Below are positions 41,281-49,185 of a DNA stretch of 64,000 nt, in pieces. Location of the stretch: contig JBBDWK010000095.1 of NCBI GenBank assembly GCA_040902885.1, forward strand, positions 1 to 64,000. Direction: 5' to 3'. Source of the stretch: JBBDWK01 sp040902885 (lineage in GTDB: Bacteria > Acidobacteriota > Terriglobia > Bryobacterales > Bryobacteraceae). The notes beneath the pieces are model-generated. The model ran no database searches, was not told where the DNA came from, and saw nothing but the letters and a program-made list of their open reading frames with translations. Position 1 is the first letter of the stretch, and every line of letters begins with the position of its first letter. The position numbers and the translations under genes are program-made.

Positions 41281-42243
41281 GTGAAGGCAGGAATTTTGAG
41301 TTTGATGGTGTTGCCACTTATGGCGCAGATGGACGGGTTCGGACGGGAGCAGCTCATCAAGTACACGCCGCAGTGGAACGGCGAGCGATTCGCCGACGGC
41401 CGGCCGAAGGTTAGTGACGCTCTGATAGAGCGGCTGCGCAAGGTACGCCTCACTTCGGAAGAGGCCGCATGGGGACCGCTCAAGATGGTCCATAAGTATG
41501 ACCATCAGTGGGCCGGCGGCTTCCAGATCCTGAACCGGGAGCGCGGACTCACCGGCCGCGCCTTCACCTGCCAGTTCCTTCCCGGGCGCCCGGAAGTGGC
41601 GCAGGTGATTGAAGGCGAAGCGGCAGCCCGGAAACAGAACCAGCACAACGTGCGGATGATGGACATGCTGCAGCCGGGTGACGTGCTGGTGGTCGACATG
41701 GCGGGCGGCCGCGTCGCCGACGGAGTGGTGGTCGGCGACAACCTGGCGCTCGGCATCTTCATCAAGACGGGCAACGGCTTCGTCGTGAACGGAGGTATCC
41801 GCGATCAGGAAGGCATTGAGCCGCATGGGTTCCCCCTCTACTATCGTGGCGCGCATCCAAGCATCTTCGGCGACCTGATGATGACCGGCATCAACATTCC
41901 CATCCAAGTGGGCGACGTGACCGTGATGCCGGGCGACGTAGTTATCGGCGACCGCGAGGGCCTCACCTTCGTTCCGCCGCATCTTGCCGAGGCGGTGGTG
42001 GCGAATGCGGAGTTGTTTCACCTGGCCGACGAGTGGCGCGCTCACAAGTTCAAGACAACCGGCCCGTCACTGCGCATCGGCGACTACTATGGCCGTACCG
42101 GTATGAAGGATCCCGAGCTGCAGAGGCAGTGCACCGAATACGTGAACCGGAAGCTGCGTGAGGAGGGCCTGCCGCCAGTGACTATCGAACAATGGTTTTC
42201 GTTGCGCCACTCCGGCACCGGCTGCGTTCCGCGGCAGCCGTGA
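41281..42243 (+). CDS. Exported RraA-like / HMG-aldolase-family protein
   Basis: 320 residues from a GTG start with a short signal (GILSLMVLPLMAQ). The RraA fold motifs are visible: LTGRAFTCQFLPGRPEVAQV, PGDVLVVDMAGGRVADGVVV, GFVVNGGIRDQEGIEPHGFP and VMPGDVVIGDREGLTFVPPH. The family includes the RNase E regulator RraA and 4-hydroxy-4-methyl-2-oxoglutarate aldolases; with an export signal and no RNase E nearby, an aldolase role is more plausible. A 65-base REP-like repeat follows immediately after the stop. Confidence 0.85.
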   Translation: MKAGILSLMVLPLMAQMDGFGREQLIKYTPQWNGERFADGRPKVSDALIERLRKVRLTSEEAAWGPLKMVHKYDHQWAGGFQILNRERGLTGRAFTCQFLPGRPEVAQVIEGEAAARKQNQHNVRMMDMLQPGDVLVVDMAGGRVADGVVVGDNLALGIFIKTGNGFVVNGGIRDQEGIEPHGFPLYYRGAHPSIFGDLMMTGINIPIQVGDVTVMPGDVVIGDREGLTFVPPHLAEAVVANAELFHLADEWRAHKFKTTGPSLRIGDYYGRTGMKDPELQRQCTEYVNRKLREEGLPPVTIEQWFSLRHSGTGCVPRQP

Positions 42244-42245
42244 TT

Positions 42246-42311
42246 AACCGCTCCCTGTGGTGGGGGGGCGGCTCTGAAACCGTTTCTGAGCCGCGACCAC
42301 AGGGAGCGGTT
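42246..42311. repeat. REP-like palindromic repeat, copy 2 (imperfect)
   Basis: Left arm 42246-42274 begins AACCGCTCCCTGTGGT and ends GCGGCTC but contains an extra run of G; right arm 42288-42311 (GAGCCGCGACCACAGGGAGC and onwards) is the 24-base canonical arm. The loop is 13 bases, the same length as copy 1. It sits in the convergent gap between the RraA-like gene and the POTRA gene. The CC-to-CA change in both arms (ACGG to TGTGG region) is compensatory, so pairing is conserved between copies. Confidence 0.85.
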
Positions 42312-42334
42312 GCCGAGACATCAGCGATATCGGA

Positions 42335-43570
42335 TCAAAAATGTAGGGTGACGTCCACTGCGTGCGATTGCTCATCCACCTTCAGCGAGGATCGCGTCTT
42401 GCCGAGATTGTCGAAGATTCCGTCCTCCCTGACCCGCTGCAGGAAGAAGTCCGGATAGTCGGCGTTGAACGGCTCGCCCGCCTTTAGCGTCCACAGTTTC
42501 TTGATGGCCGCTTCGCCGTGAATGTCGAGGCCCTCAATCGAGAGCGTGCCGAATAGGAACCGCGGCCCAGGCTCCACCTTCAGGGTGAGCGCCACCATCT
42601 TTCGCTTGTCATCGACGCTCCGCTCCACATCGATCGCGTTTTTCATGTAGCCTTGCGTCCGGAGCGCCTTCTTCATCCGGCTCACGCCCTCGCCCACCTC
42701 GTCGAAATTGACCGGCTCGCCGGTTTTGAACCCGCCAGCTTTCAATAGCTCTTCGCTCTCAATCCCTTGCAAGCGCACAGCGTCCAGCTCGTAAACGGGC
42801 CCTTCCTCAACGGTCACGGTGATCAGCAGGCCGTCCACGTTTTCGGCCGGTGCGGTCTCAATTTTGGTAAAGGCGACGCGAACGCGGCCCTTGGCCTCGT
42901 ACATGGCGCGCACCTGGGAATCCAGCAGCCGCCGGAAGCCGGCTTCCGTGTATTCGACGCCGTAGGCTACTCCCGCGAACGCGTTCTGGAGCGTATCGTT
43001 GTCAATCGTCTGGTTGCCCACGAACTTCACTTGCGCCACGGCGGGCAGTCTTTCCGCGGGGCGGAGAACAACCGTGAACTCCTCCGCGTCGTCCACGGCG
43101 ACATCGGCCTCCAACGGACGGTTGAGCCGGGCTTCCAGGACTTTTTTGAGGCGCTCGACCACAGGTCCGGTAGCGGGAATCTTCCCGGTGAACAGCGGGT
43201 CCTTCTCCCGCAGCCAGGCGTTGAGCTTTTCCGTGTCAACATCCAGGCGCTCAAAGCGGAGGGGATAGAGCGTGTCCACCTCGGCCAGCTCGAACACAGC
43301 CACGAAGCCGGTGGAACTGGGATCCGGGGCGAAACGGTAGCCCACAGTCTCGAAGAGGCCGGTCGCCACCAGGCGGTCGCGCGCTTCCTCAAATTCGTCC
43401 TTGCCCGCCAACTGGCCGACTTTCAGGCCGGCGACTTGTAGAATCGCCTCGGTCGGGTAGTGCCGGTTACCCTCAACTGTCAGCTTGTGAATCGGCCAGC
43501 GCGAGGCGACCTCTTTCTGAGCGGCAAGCGGCAACTGGCAGAGTAGAGTAAGCGTAAGCAGCCAGATCAT
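42335..43570 (-). CDS. POTRA-domain protein, BamA-like without visible barrel
   Basis: 411 residues. A signal peptide (IWLLTLTLLCQLPLAAQ) precedes three to four POTRA repeats: HKLTVEGNRHYPTEAILQVA, AQVKFVGNQTIDNDTLQNAF, LDAVRLQGIESEELLKAGG, FGTLSIEGLDIHGEAAIKKL. There is no C-terminal Omp85 barrel, and the protein ends after the last domain (DVTLHF). It may assist outer-membrane protein assembly or be a soluble periplasmic scaffold. A solitary gene, divergent from lpdA and convergent with the RraA-like gene. Confidence 0.85.
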   Translation of the reverse strand: MIWLLTLTLLCQLPLAAQKEVASRWPIHKLTVEGNRHYPTEAILQVAGLKVGQLAGKDEFEEARDRLVATGLFETVGYRFAPDPSSTGFVAVFELAEVDTLYPLRFERLDVDTEKLNAWLREKDPLFTGKIPATGPVVERLKKVLEARLNRPLEADVAVDDAEEFTVVLRPAERLPAVAQVKFVGNQTIDNDTLQNAFAGVAYGVEYTEAGFRRLLDSQVRAMYEAKGRVRVAFTKIETAPAENVDGLLITVTVEEGPVYELDAVRLQGIESEELLKAGGFKTGEPVNFDEVGEGVSRMKKALRTQGYMKNAIDVERSVDDKRKMVALTLKVEPGPRFLFGTLSIEGLDIHGEAAIKKLWTLKAGEPFNADYPDFFLQRVREDGIFDNLGKTRSSLKVDEQSHAVDVTLHF

Positions 43571-43668
43571 TTGTACTCACTAACGACGCTTGGGGACCTC
43601 CCCCCGTTGCAACCCTCTCTTCCCGGGTTTCCGGTCACGGATCGGTGAAATCCACAGGCGCTACCTTG

Positions 43669-43674
43669 TAGAAT
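43669..43674 (+). promoter_or_regulatory. -10 hexamer TAGAAT of the lpdA operon
   Basis: TAGAAT ends seven bases before the lpdA ATG (43682), consistent with a start of transcription at or next to the initiation codon. Confidence 0.5.
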
Positions 43675-43681
43675 AGGGTAA

Positions 43682-45076
43682 ATGTCCTACGATCTAGTAA
43701 TTATAGGGAGTGGCCCGGGCGGCTACTCGGCGGCGGTGCGCGCCAGCCAGTACGGTCTGCGCACGGCGTTGATCGAAAAAGATCCCAAACTTGGAGGAAC
43801 CTGCCTCCACGTGGGCTGCATTCCGACCAAGGCCTTGCTGCACACGGCAGGGGTCTGGGAACGGATCATCCACGCCGAAGAGGAGGGCATTCAGGTGGAA
43901 GCGCCCCGCCTGAACTATCCCAAGGTCATCGAACGCAAAAACAAGATCGTGGCCAAGCACGCCAAGGGCGTCGAATTCCTGATGAAGAAGAACAAGGTCG
44001 AGTGGATCAAGGGATTCGCCACGCTCCAGGGCCGGGGGCGCGTGGAAGTGCGAAACGGGGGCAAGACGCAGACGCTGGAGGCGAAGAATGTGATGATCGC
44101 CACCGGCTCGGAAGCGCGCATGCTTCCGGGACTCGAGCCCGACCCGGAGTTCATTCTCACCAACATCGAGATTCTCAACCTCACCACTGTGCCCAAGAGC
44201 CTGATTATTATCGGAGCCGGCGCGGTAGGGGTTGAATTCGCCTCCATCTTTCAGCGTTTCGGCTCCCAGGTGACCATTCTCGAAATGTTGCCGCGCATCG
44301 TACCCGCGGAAGACGAGGAAGTCTCGAAGGAACTGGCCCGCGTTTTCCGCAAACAGGGTATCCGTATCGAGACCGGCGCCAAGGCCGATCAGATCACCCG
44401 CACCGCGACGGGAGTGAAAGTGACGATGACTCTGGCCAGCGGCAAACAGGAAGAGATCGAGGCCGAAAAGTTGCTCGTCGCTGTCGGGCGCAAGCCAAAT
44501 ACAACCGGCATCGGACTGGAGAACACGCGCGTGGAGACGGACCGCGGCTTCATCAAAACAGACCAGTGGATGCAGACCGCCGAGCCGGGCGTCTATGCGA
44601 TTGGCGACGTGGTGGCCGGCATGCCGCAACTGGCACACGTGGCGACCGCCCAGGGAATGGTTGCCGTGGCCCATATGGCGGGCAGGCCCGCGACGCCGAT
44701 CCGCCGCGAGAGAATCCCCGCCGCGACGTATACCGATCCGGGTATCGGCAGCGTCGGTCTGACGGAGGCGCAGGCGCGCGCGCAGGGCTATAGCGTGAAG
44801 GTTGGCAAGTTTCCGTTTCAAGCGAACAGCAAGGCAAGCATTGTCGGCAGTCACGATGGCTTCGTCAAGGTGGTGGCCGACGAAAAGTTGGGCGAAATAC
44901 TGGGCGTGCACATTATTGGACACGATGCCTACGAGCTGATCTCGGAGGCCGTCGCCGCGATGGAAGCCGAGGCGACCGTGGATACCCTGATTCACACCAT
45001 TCACGCCCATCCCACGCTTTACGAGGCGGTGGGCGAGGCGTTTAACGCCGTTTACGGTCAGGCTATCAATGCGTAG
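43682..45076 (+). CDS. lpdA: Dihydrolipoyl dehydrogenase (E3)
   Basis: 464 residues. FAD-binding start DLVIIGSGPGGYSAAVRASQ, the redox disulfide Cys41/Cys46 in GGTCLHVGCIPTKALLH, NAD-binding GAGAVGVEFASIFQRFG, YAIGDVVAGMPQLAHVA, and the C-terminal catalytic His-Glu segment HAHPTLYEAVGEAFN. It reoxidises dihydrolipoyl groups on E2 with NAD. Followed by lipB (8-base overlap) and the E2 gene, so E3, lipoylation enzyme and E2 are one operon. E1 genes are not in the window. Confidence 0.97.
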   Translation: MSYDLVIIGSGPGGYSAAVRASQYGLRTALIEKDPKLGGTCLHVGCIPTKALLHTAGVWERIIHAEEEGIQVEAPRLNYPKVIERKNKIVAKHAKGVEFLMKKNKVEWIKGFATLQGRGRVEVRNGGKTQTLEAKNVMIATGSEARMLPGLEPDPEFILTNIEILNLTTVPKSLIIIGAGAVGVEFASIFQRFGSQVTILEMLPRIVPAEDEEVSKELARVFRKQGIRIETGAKADQITRTATGVKVTMTLASGKQEEIEAEKLLVAVGRKPNTTGIGLENTRVETDRGFIKTDQWMQTAEPGVYAIGDVVAGMPQLAHVATAQGMVAVAHMAGRPATPIRRERIPAATYTDPGIGSVGLTEAQARAQGYSVKVGKFPFQANSKASIVGSHDGFVKVVADEKLGEILGVHIIGHDAYELISEAVAAMEAEATVDTLIHTIHAHPTLYEAVGEAFNAVYGQAINA

Positions 45077-45821
45077 CTGCGAAGTGCGCCGGCTGGGACG
45101 CATGGAGTACGCCGAGGCGTTCCGGCTTCAGCAGGATTTGGTGGCGCGGCGCAAGGCGGGACTGATTCCCGATCAGTTTCTGCTGCTGGAGCATTCGCAC
45201 ACCATCACGCTCGGCCGCAACGGCCGTCTTGAAAACCTGCTCGCGCACGAACGGATTCTGGAGCGCGGCGGCATCGCGTTTCACCATTGCGACCGTGGCG
45301 GCGATATCACCTACCACGGCCCCGGCCAGGTGATTGGATACCCAATTCTCGATTTGCGGGACTGGAAGCGCGACGTTTCGGCGTATGCGCGCGCCCTTGA
45401 GCAGGTGCAAATGGACGCGCTGGCGGATTTCGGGATTGCCTCAGGCCGCGTCCCCGGGTGCACAGGCGTGTGGGTGGAGGGGCGGAAGATCGGCGCAATC
45501 GGCGTGCATCTGAGCCGTTGGGTGACGTCGCACGGCTTCGCCCTCAACGTGAACACCGACCTGACTTATTTTCAGTACATTGTGCCATGCGGATTGGCGA
45601 AACCGGTTACTTCGATGGCCCAATTGGGCTCTAACGCGGATTGCGAACGAGTGATGACGCGCCTGACGGAGCATTTCGGACGCATCTTCGGTCTCGAAGT
45701 TCGGTTAGTATTGGAGGCGGATTATGACAGACGTAGTGATGCCCCAAATGGGCGAAAGCATCGTGGAAGGGACGTTGACGAAGTGGCTGAAGAAGCCGGG
45801 CGAGCGAATCGAGCGGGATGA
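45069..45821 (+). CDS. lipB: Octanoyltransferase LipB with an out-of-frame C-terminal overlap on E2
   Basis: 250 residues. LipB signatures: FLLLEHSHTITLGRNGRLEN, HHCDRGGDITYHGPGQVIGY, and the catalytic region GCTGVWVEGRKIGAIGVH with Cys and Lys, then VTSHGFALNVNTDL. It transfers octanoate from ACP to the lipoyl domains for later sulfur insertion. The conserved protein ends near FGLEVRLVL, about 30 codons before the stop. The remaining tail, rich in Arg/Asp/Glu, is encoded in a different frame of the first 98 bases of the E2 gene (45724-45821). The overlap could be a lost stop codon. No lipA in the window. Confidence 0.93.
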   Translation: MRSCEVRRLGRMEYAEAFRLQQDLVARRKAGLIPDQFLLLEHSHTITLGRNGRLENLLAHERILERGGIAFHHCDRGGDITYHGPGQVIGYPILDLRDWKRDVSAYARALEQVQMDALADFGIASGRVPGCTGVWVEGRKIGAIGVHLSRWVTSHGFALNVNTDLTYFQYIVPCGLAKPVTSMAQLGSNADCERVMTRLTEHFGRIFGLEVRLVLEADYDRRSDAPNGRKHRGRDVDEVAEEAGRANRAG

Positions 45822-47031
45822 GCCGCTTTTCGAGATCTCGACCGACAAAGTGGACACCGAGATCCCGTCGCCCGCCGCCGGAACGCTCGCCGAAGTGCTG
45901 GTGCAAGAAGGCAACACGGTGGGAGTAAACACCGTGGTCGCGAGGATCGAAGACGGGGCAGCGGCTGGAGCGCCGCCTCCAGCCGAGAAACGCCCCGAGG
46001 CCGCGCCCGCTCCCGCCGCCCCTCCCGCTCCCGCCTCTCCGGCTGTGCAGGCGCAAGAGGAACCGCCAGCCCCGGAGCCGGAAGCGGGCGAACCGTCCGG
46101 TCCCCTTTCGCCGTTGGTGCGCCGCTTGGCGCGCGAGCACAATATCGACCTCTCTCAAATCCAGGGCAGCGGCGCGGGTGGAAGGATCACGAAGCAGGAC
46201 GTGGAGGCTTATATAGCACGTTCCACGGCCGCTCCGGCAGCCCCTGCTCCCCAGCCTCCGCCACGGCCGGCGGCCGCCGCTCCTGTTGCCCCGGCCCCAC
46301 CCGCGGCCCCGGCGATGCCGCCGCCCGCGGCGACGCTGGCCAAGGTCCGCATCGAGCCGATGAGCAACATGCGCGCCAAGATCGCGGAGCACATGGTGAT
46401 GAGCAAGCGCACCTCTGCGCACGTGACCACCATTCATAAGGTGGATATGACCCGGGTGGCGAAGATCCGCCAGCGGCAGAAGGCGGACTTTCAGGCGCGC
46501 TACGGCATGTCGCTCACGTATCTGCCGTTCGTTGTCCGCGCCACGGTAGAGGCTCTGCGCGCTTACCCGCTGCTCAATGCTTCCATCGAAGGCAACAACA
46601 TCGTTTACCACAATGAGATCAATATCGGGATCGCGGTTGCGCTGGACAACGGGCTGATTGTTCCGATCATCCGCAATGCGGACGAAAAGAACGTGCTCGG
46701 CTTGCAGCGCTCCATCGTGGATCTCGCCGGCCGCTCGCGCTCGCGGCAGTTGAAGCCCGATGAGGTGCAGGGAGGAACGTTCTCGATCACCAACTTCGGC
46801 AGCTTCGGCAGCGTGATCGCAACTCCCGTGATCAACCAGCCGCAGGTCGCCATCCTCGGGGTAGGCGCGGTGGAGAAGATGCCGGTTGTGATCGACGACG
46901 CGATCGCGATACGCTCAGTCGCGTATCTCTCGCTGAGCTTCGATCACCGCTTGATCGACGGAGCCTTGGCCGATCAGTTCACGGCGAAGGTCAAAGCGGT
47001 GCTCGAGAGCTGGTCGGAAGAAGTGCTGTAG
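45724..47031 (+). CDS. 2-oxo acid dehydrogenase E2 component (dihydrolipoamide acyltransferase)
   Basis: 435 residues in the usual three modules: one lipoyl domain (residues 1-77, lipoylated Lys42 in FEISTDKVDTEIPSP), an Ala/Pro linker, the E3/E1-binding domain (about 128-163: SPLVRRLAREHNIDLSQIQ and TKQDVEAYI), a second Ala/Pro linker and the catalytic core with the active-site histidine in LSFDHRLIDG. The acyl type (acetyl, succinyl or branched chain) cannot be decided from this reading; the short single-lipoyl form resembles succinyltransferase and branched-chain types. It is the third gene of lpdA-lipB-E2 and its 5' end is shared with lipB in another frame. Confidence 0.95.
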   Translation: MTDVVMPQMGESIVEGTLTKWLKKPGERIERDEPLFEISTDKVDTEIPSPAAGTLAEVLVQEGNTVGVNTVVARIEDGAAAGAPPPAEKRPEAAPAPAAPPAPASPAVQAQEEPPAPEPEAGEPSGPLSPLVRRLAREHNIDLSQIQGSGAGGRITKQDVEAYIARSTAAPAAPAPQPPPRPAAAAPVAPAPPAAPAMPPPAATLAKVRIEPMSNMRAKIAEHMVMSKRTSAHVTTIHKVDMTRVAKIRQRQKADFQARYGMSLTYLPFVVRATVEALRAYPLLNASIEGNNIVYHNEINIGIAVALDNGLIVPIIRNADEKNVLGLQRSIVDLAGRSRSRQLKPDEVQGGTFSITNFGSFGSVIATPVINQPQVAILGVGAVEKMPVVIDDAIAIRSVAYLSLSFDHRLIDGALADQFTAKVKAVLESWSEEVL

Positions 47032-47050
47032 ACGGAGAAAGGGAGCGAAT

Positions 47051-47920
47051 ATGTTGGATCCGCGGCTGGTCCTGGCGGCTGTTCTCGCTGGTTTTGTAGC
47101 TCTTGCCGGTTGCGCGGCGGATTCCCACGCGCAGGAAAAGGGGAAGAAGAAGTCGAACCGGACCACACCGGTCGGCTACGACGATACGCCCTTCCTGCCG
47201 GATGGCAAGTGGCGGGTCCACGATATCAAGCGGCCGCATCCTCGCATTGTTACTCCTGGGGCGGAGCCGGGCCGGCCGCCCTCCGACGCGATCGTGCTGT
47301 TCGACGGCAAGGATCTTTCGCAGTGGGCGTCGTACGGTCCGGGCAGAGAGCGGCGGCAGGTCGTGCCGGCCGGTTGGAAAGTCGAGAACGGGTACATGGA
47401 GATAGCGCCTAAGAGCGGAGGCATCTTCACCAAGGAGAAGTTCGGCAACTGCCAGCTTCATCTGGAGTGGGCGAGTCCGGCTGGCATCGACGGTTCCAGC
47501 CAGATGCGCGGCAACAGCGGTGTGCTGCTGATGAACCTTTACGAGATTCAGGTGCTCGATTCATATCGGAATCTCACCTATGCGGATGGCCAGGCGGCGT
47601 CGATCTACGGGCAGTACCCGCCTCTGGTGAACGCCTCGCGCAAGCCCGGCGAGTGGCAGACTTACGACATCGTTTTCGAAGCGCCGCACTTTGAGGGCGA
47701 TAAACTGACGCGGCCGGCATATGCGACGGTGTTCCACAACGGCGTGCTCGTGCATCACCGGAAGGAGATTGTCGGCCGGATGGCGCACAAGGTGGTAGGC
47801 ACTTATGCGCCGCACGGTCCGGAAGAGCCGCTGGGATTGCAGGATCACGACGTCCCGGTGCGCTACCGGAATATCTGGATGAGACGGCTGAAGGGGTACG
47901 ACGAACCGTCGGGGTCTTAG
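47051..47920 (+). CDS. DUF1080-family lipoprotein (3-keto-disaccharide hydrolase type)
   Basis: 289 residues. A signal with lipobox (LVLAAVLAGFVALAGC) is followed by the DUF1080 jelly-roll: AIVLFDGKDLSQWASYG, GWKVENGYMEIAPKSGGIFT, GNSGVLLMNLYEIQVLDSYR, RKPGEWQTYDIVFEAPHF and VPVRYRNIWMRRL. The family is common in Planctomycetes and Acidobacteria; some members hydrolyse 3-keto-sugars. Starts 19 bases after the E2 stop but has an export role, so operon membership is doubtful. Its stop overlaps the VOC gene tail by four bases. Confidence 0.9.
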   Translation: MLDPRLVLAAVLAGFVALAGCAADSHAQEKGKKKSNRTTPVGYDDTPFLPDGKWRVHDIKRPHPRIVTPGAEPGRPPSDAIVLFDGKDLSQWASYGPGRERRQVVPAGWKVENGYMEIAPKSGGIFTKEKFGNCQLHLEWASPAGIDGSSQMRGNSGVLLMNLYEIQVLDSYRNLTYADGQAASIYGQYPPLVNASRKPGEWQTYDIVFEAPHFEGDKLTRPAYATVFHNGVLVHHRKEIVGRMAHKVVGTYAPHGPEEPLGLQDHDVPVRYRNIWMRRLKGYDEPSGS

Positions 47921-48702
47921 CCGCGCCGCGCTTCCTGGAAGACCGCAAACACCGCGCCTTGGGGATCCGCCACGATCGACATACGGCCGACATTTTCCAT
48001 CGACATGGGCGCCATGAGGACGGCCGCGCCGAGTTGCTTCGCTCTGGCGACCTTGCCGTCGCAATCGGACACCGCGAAGTAGGAGAGCCAGTGCGGCGGA
48101 GCGTGGGGGTCGCGATGGGCGGCGGGCGGAACTCCGCCGATGAAGTCTTCACCGTTGGCGATGTGCAGGTAGCCCGAGCCGTCCTCGCCGGAGGTGAACT
48201 TCCAGCCGAATAAATCGGTGTAGAACCGCATCGCGCGCTCGGGATCGGGAGTGCTCAGATCGGCCCAGCAGAACGTACCTTCGGAGCCGGTGACTCCAGC
48301 GCCTTGGTGTTTCATCGGCTGCCAGATGGAAAAGACGACTCCGGTGGGGTCCTGAAGAACTGCCATCCGTCCCATGTCGAACACGTTGAACGGCTCCGCG
48401 AGCGCCTTGCCGCCCGCCGCCGTCGCCCGCTTGGCGCTTTCATCGGCGCTCTCAACGGTGACATAGATCATCCAGTGAGGCGGCACGCCTTGCGACCGCT
48501 GCTCCGGCCGGAGCGTATAACCGGCGGCTGCGTCGCGACCCTGAAGCTGGAATATGGAATAGAACTCGCCCGGCCCCATGGGGAATTCGTTGACCGTCCA
48601 GCCGAACAAGGAAGTGTAGAAGTTCTTTGCGGCCTTTTGATCGGTGGTGGCAAGCTCGAACCAGCAAAAGGAACCCGGAGCGTGTTTTTCGATTTCCGGC
48701 AT
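47917..48702 (-). CDS. VOC-superfamily protein, two glyoxalase-like domains
   Basis: 261 residues, two tandem VOC modules: the first begins HAPGSFCWFELATTDQKAAK and contains WTVNEFPMGPGEFYSIFQL; the second begins SEGTFCWADLSTPDPERAMR and contains WKFTSGEDGSGYLHIANGED. Each ends in a motif like VFSIWQP or VFAVFQEA. The pattern matches the CFP-30/VOC family of cytosolic proteins of unknown substrate. It has no signal peptide. Convergent with the DUF1080 gene, with tails overlapping by four bases. Confidence 0.9.
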   Translation of the reverse strand: MPEIEKHAPGSFCWFELATTDQKAAKNFYTSLFGWTVNEFPMGPGEFYSIFQLQGRDAAAGYTLRPEQRSQGVPPHWMIYVTVESADESAKRATAAGGKALAEPFNVFDMGRMAVLQDPTGVVFSIWQPMKHQGAGVTGSEGTFCWADLSTPDPERAMRFYTDLFGWKFTSGEDGSGYLHIANGEDFIGGVPPAAHRDPHAPPHWLSYFAVSDCDGKVARAKQLGAAVLMAPMSMENVGRMSIVADPQGAVFAVFQEARRG

Positions 48703-48750
48703 GAGGCGAGTATAACCGGAAGCGGATATCGAGGGAAGCGCCGGAAAAGT

Positions 48751-49098
48751 CTACGCGGGCCGCATCACACGCCGGATGGCCTTGACCAGCAGTTTCCACT
48801 TCGATTCTTCCGCGAGTAGCTGCTTTTTTCCGGCCGTTGTCAGCCGGTAGTATTTGGCCCGCTGCTTGTTCTCCGAAACCTTCCACTCCGAGGCGATCCA
48901 CCCTTCCCGCTCCACGCGGTGCAGCGCCGGATAGAGCGAGCCGTGCTCCACTTGCAGCAGTTCTCCCGAGCTCGCCCGAATGGCCTTGCCGATGCCGTGT
49001 CCGTGCTGGGGACCCCACACAAGGGTTTGCAGAATCAGCATGTCGAGCGTGCCCTGCAGCAGCTCGATGCGGTTTTGATAAGGTTCTTTCTTGGGCAC
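48751..49098 (-). CDS. PadR-family transcriptional regulator
   Basis: 115 residues with the GTG start at 49098: winged-helix motif IELLQGTLDMLILQTLVWGP, HGHGIGKAIR, LLQVEHGSLYPALHRVEREG, WIASEWKVSENKQRAKYYRLTTAGKKQ is the wing region (shortened here to its parts EWKVSENKQRAKYYRLT and AGKKQLLAEE). The family binds palindromic operators and often represses neighbouring genes. A possible operator sits just upstream. A longer in-frame start at 49164 adds residues unlike the family. Confidence 0.88.
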   Translation of the reverse strand: MPKKEPYQNRIELLQGTLDMLILQTLVWGPQHGHGIGKAIRASSGELLQVEHGSLYPALHRVEREGWIASEWKVSENKQRAKYYRLTTAGKKQLLAEESKWKLLVKAIRRVMRPA

Positions 49099-49106
49099 TG
49101 GTAGTA

Positions 49107-49117
49107 GGTAGTCTACC
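49107..49117. promoter_or_regulatory. Possible PadR operator palindrome
   Basis: GGTAG-T-CTACC is a perfect 5-bp palindrome nine bases before the chosen padR start, with flanking bases that extend it imperfectly (AGTGGTAGACTACCTACT). It may be the autoregulatory binding site. No experiment or second copy supports this. Confidence 0.35.
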
Positions 49118-49185
49118 ACTTCCAAAACGACGCCGTTTCCGCATCTTGCTTCCGTCCGCGTCATGGCGATATCATCGCTTCAACC

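Noticed and set aside
43694..45103. Long minus-strand open frame (469 codons)
   Set aside because: Antisense shadow of lpdA; no motif.
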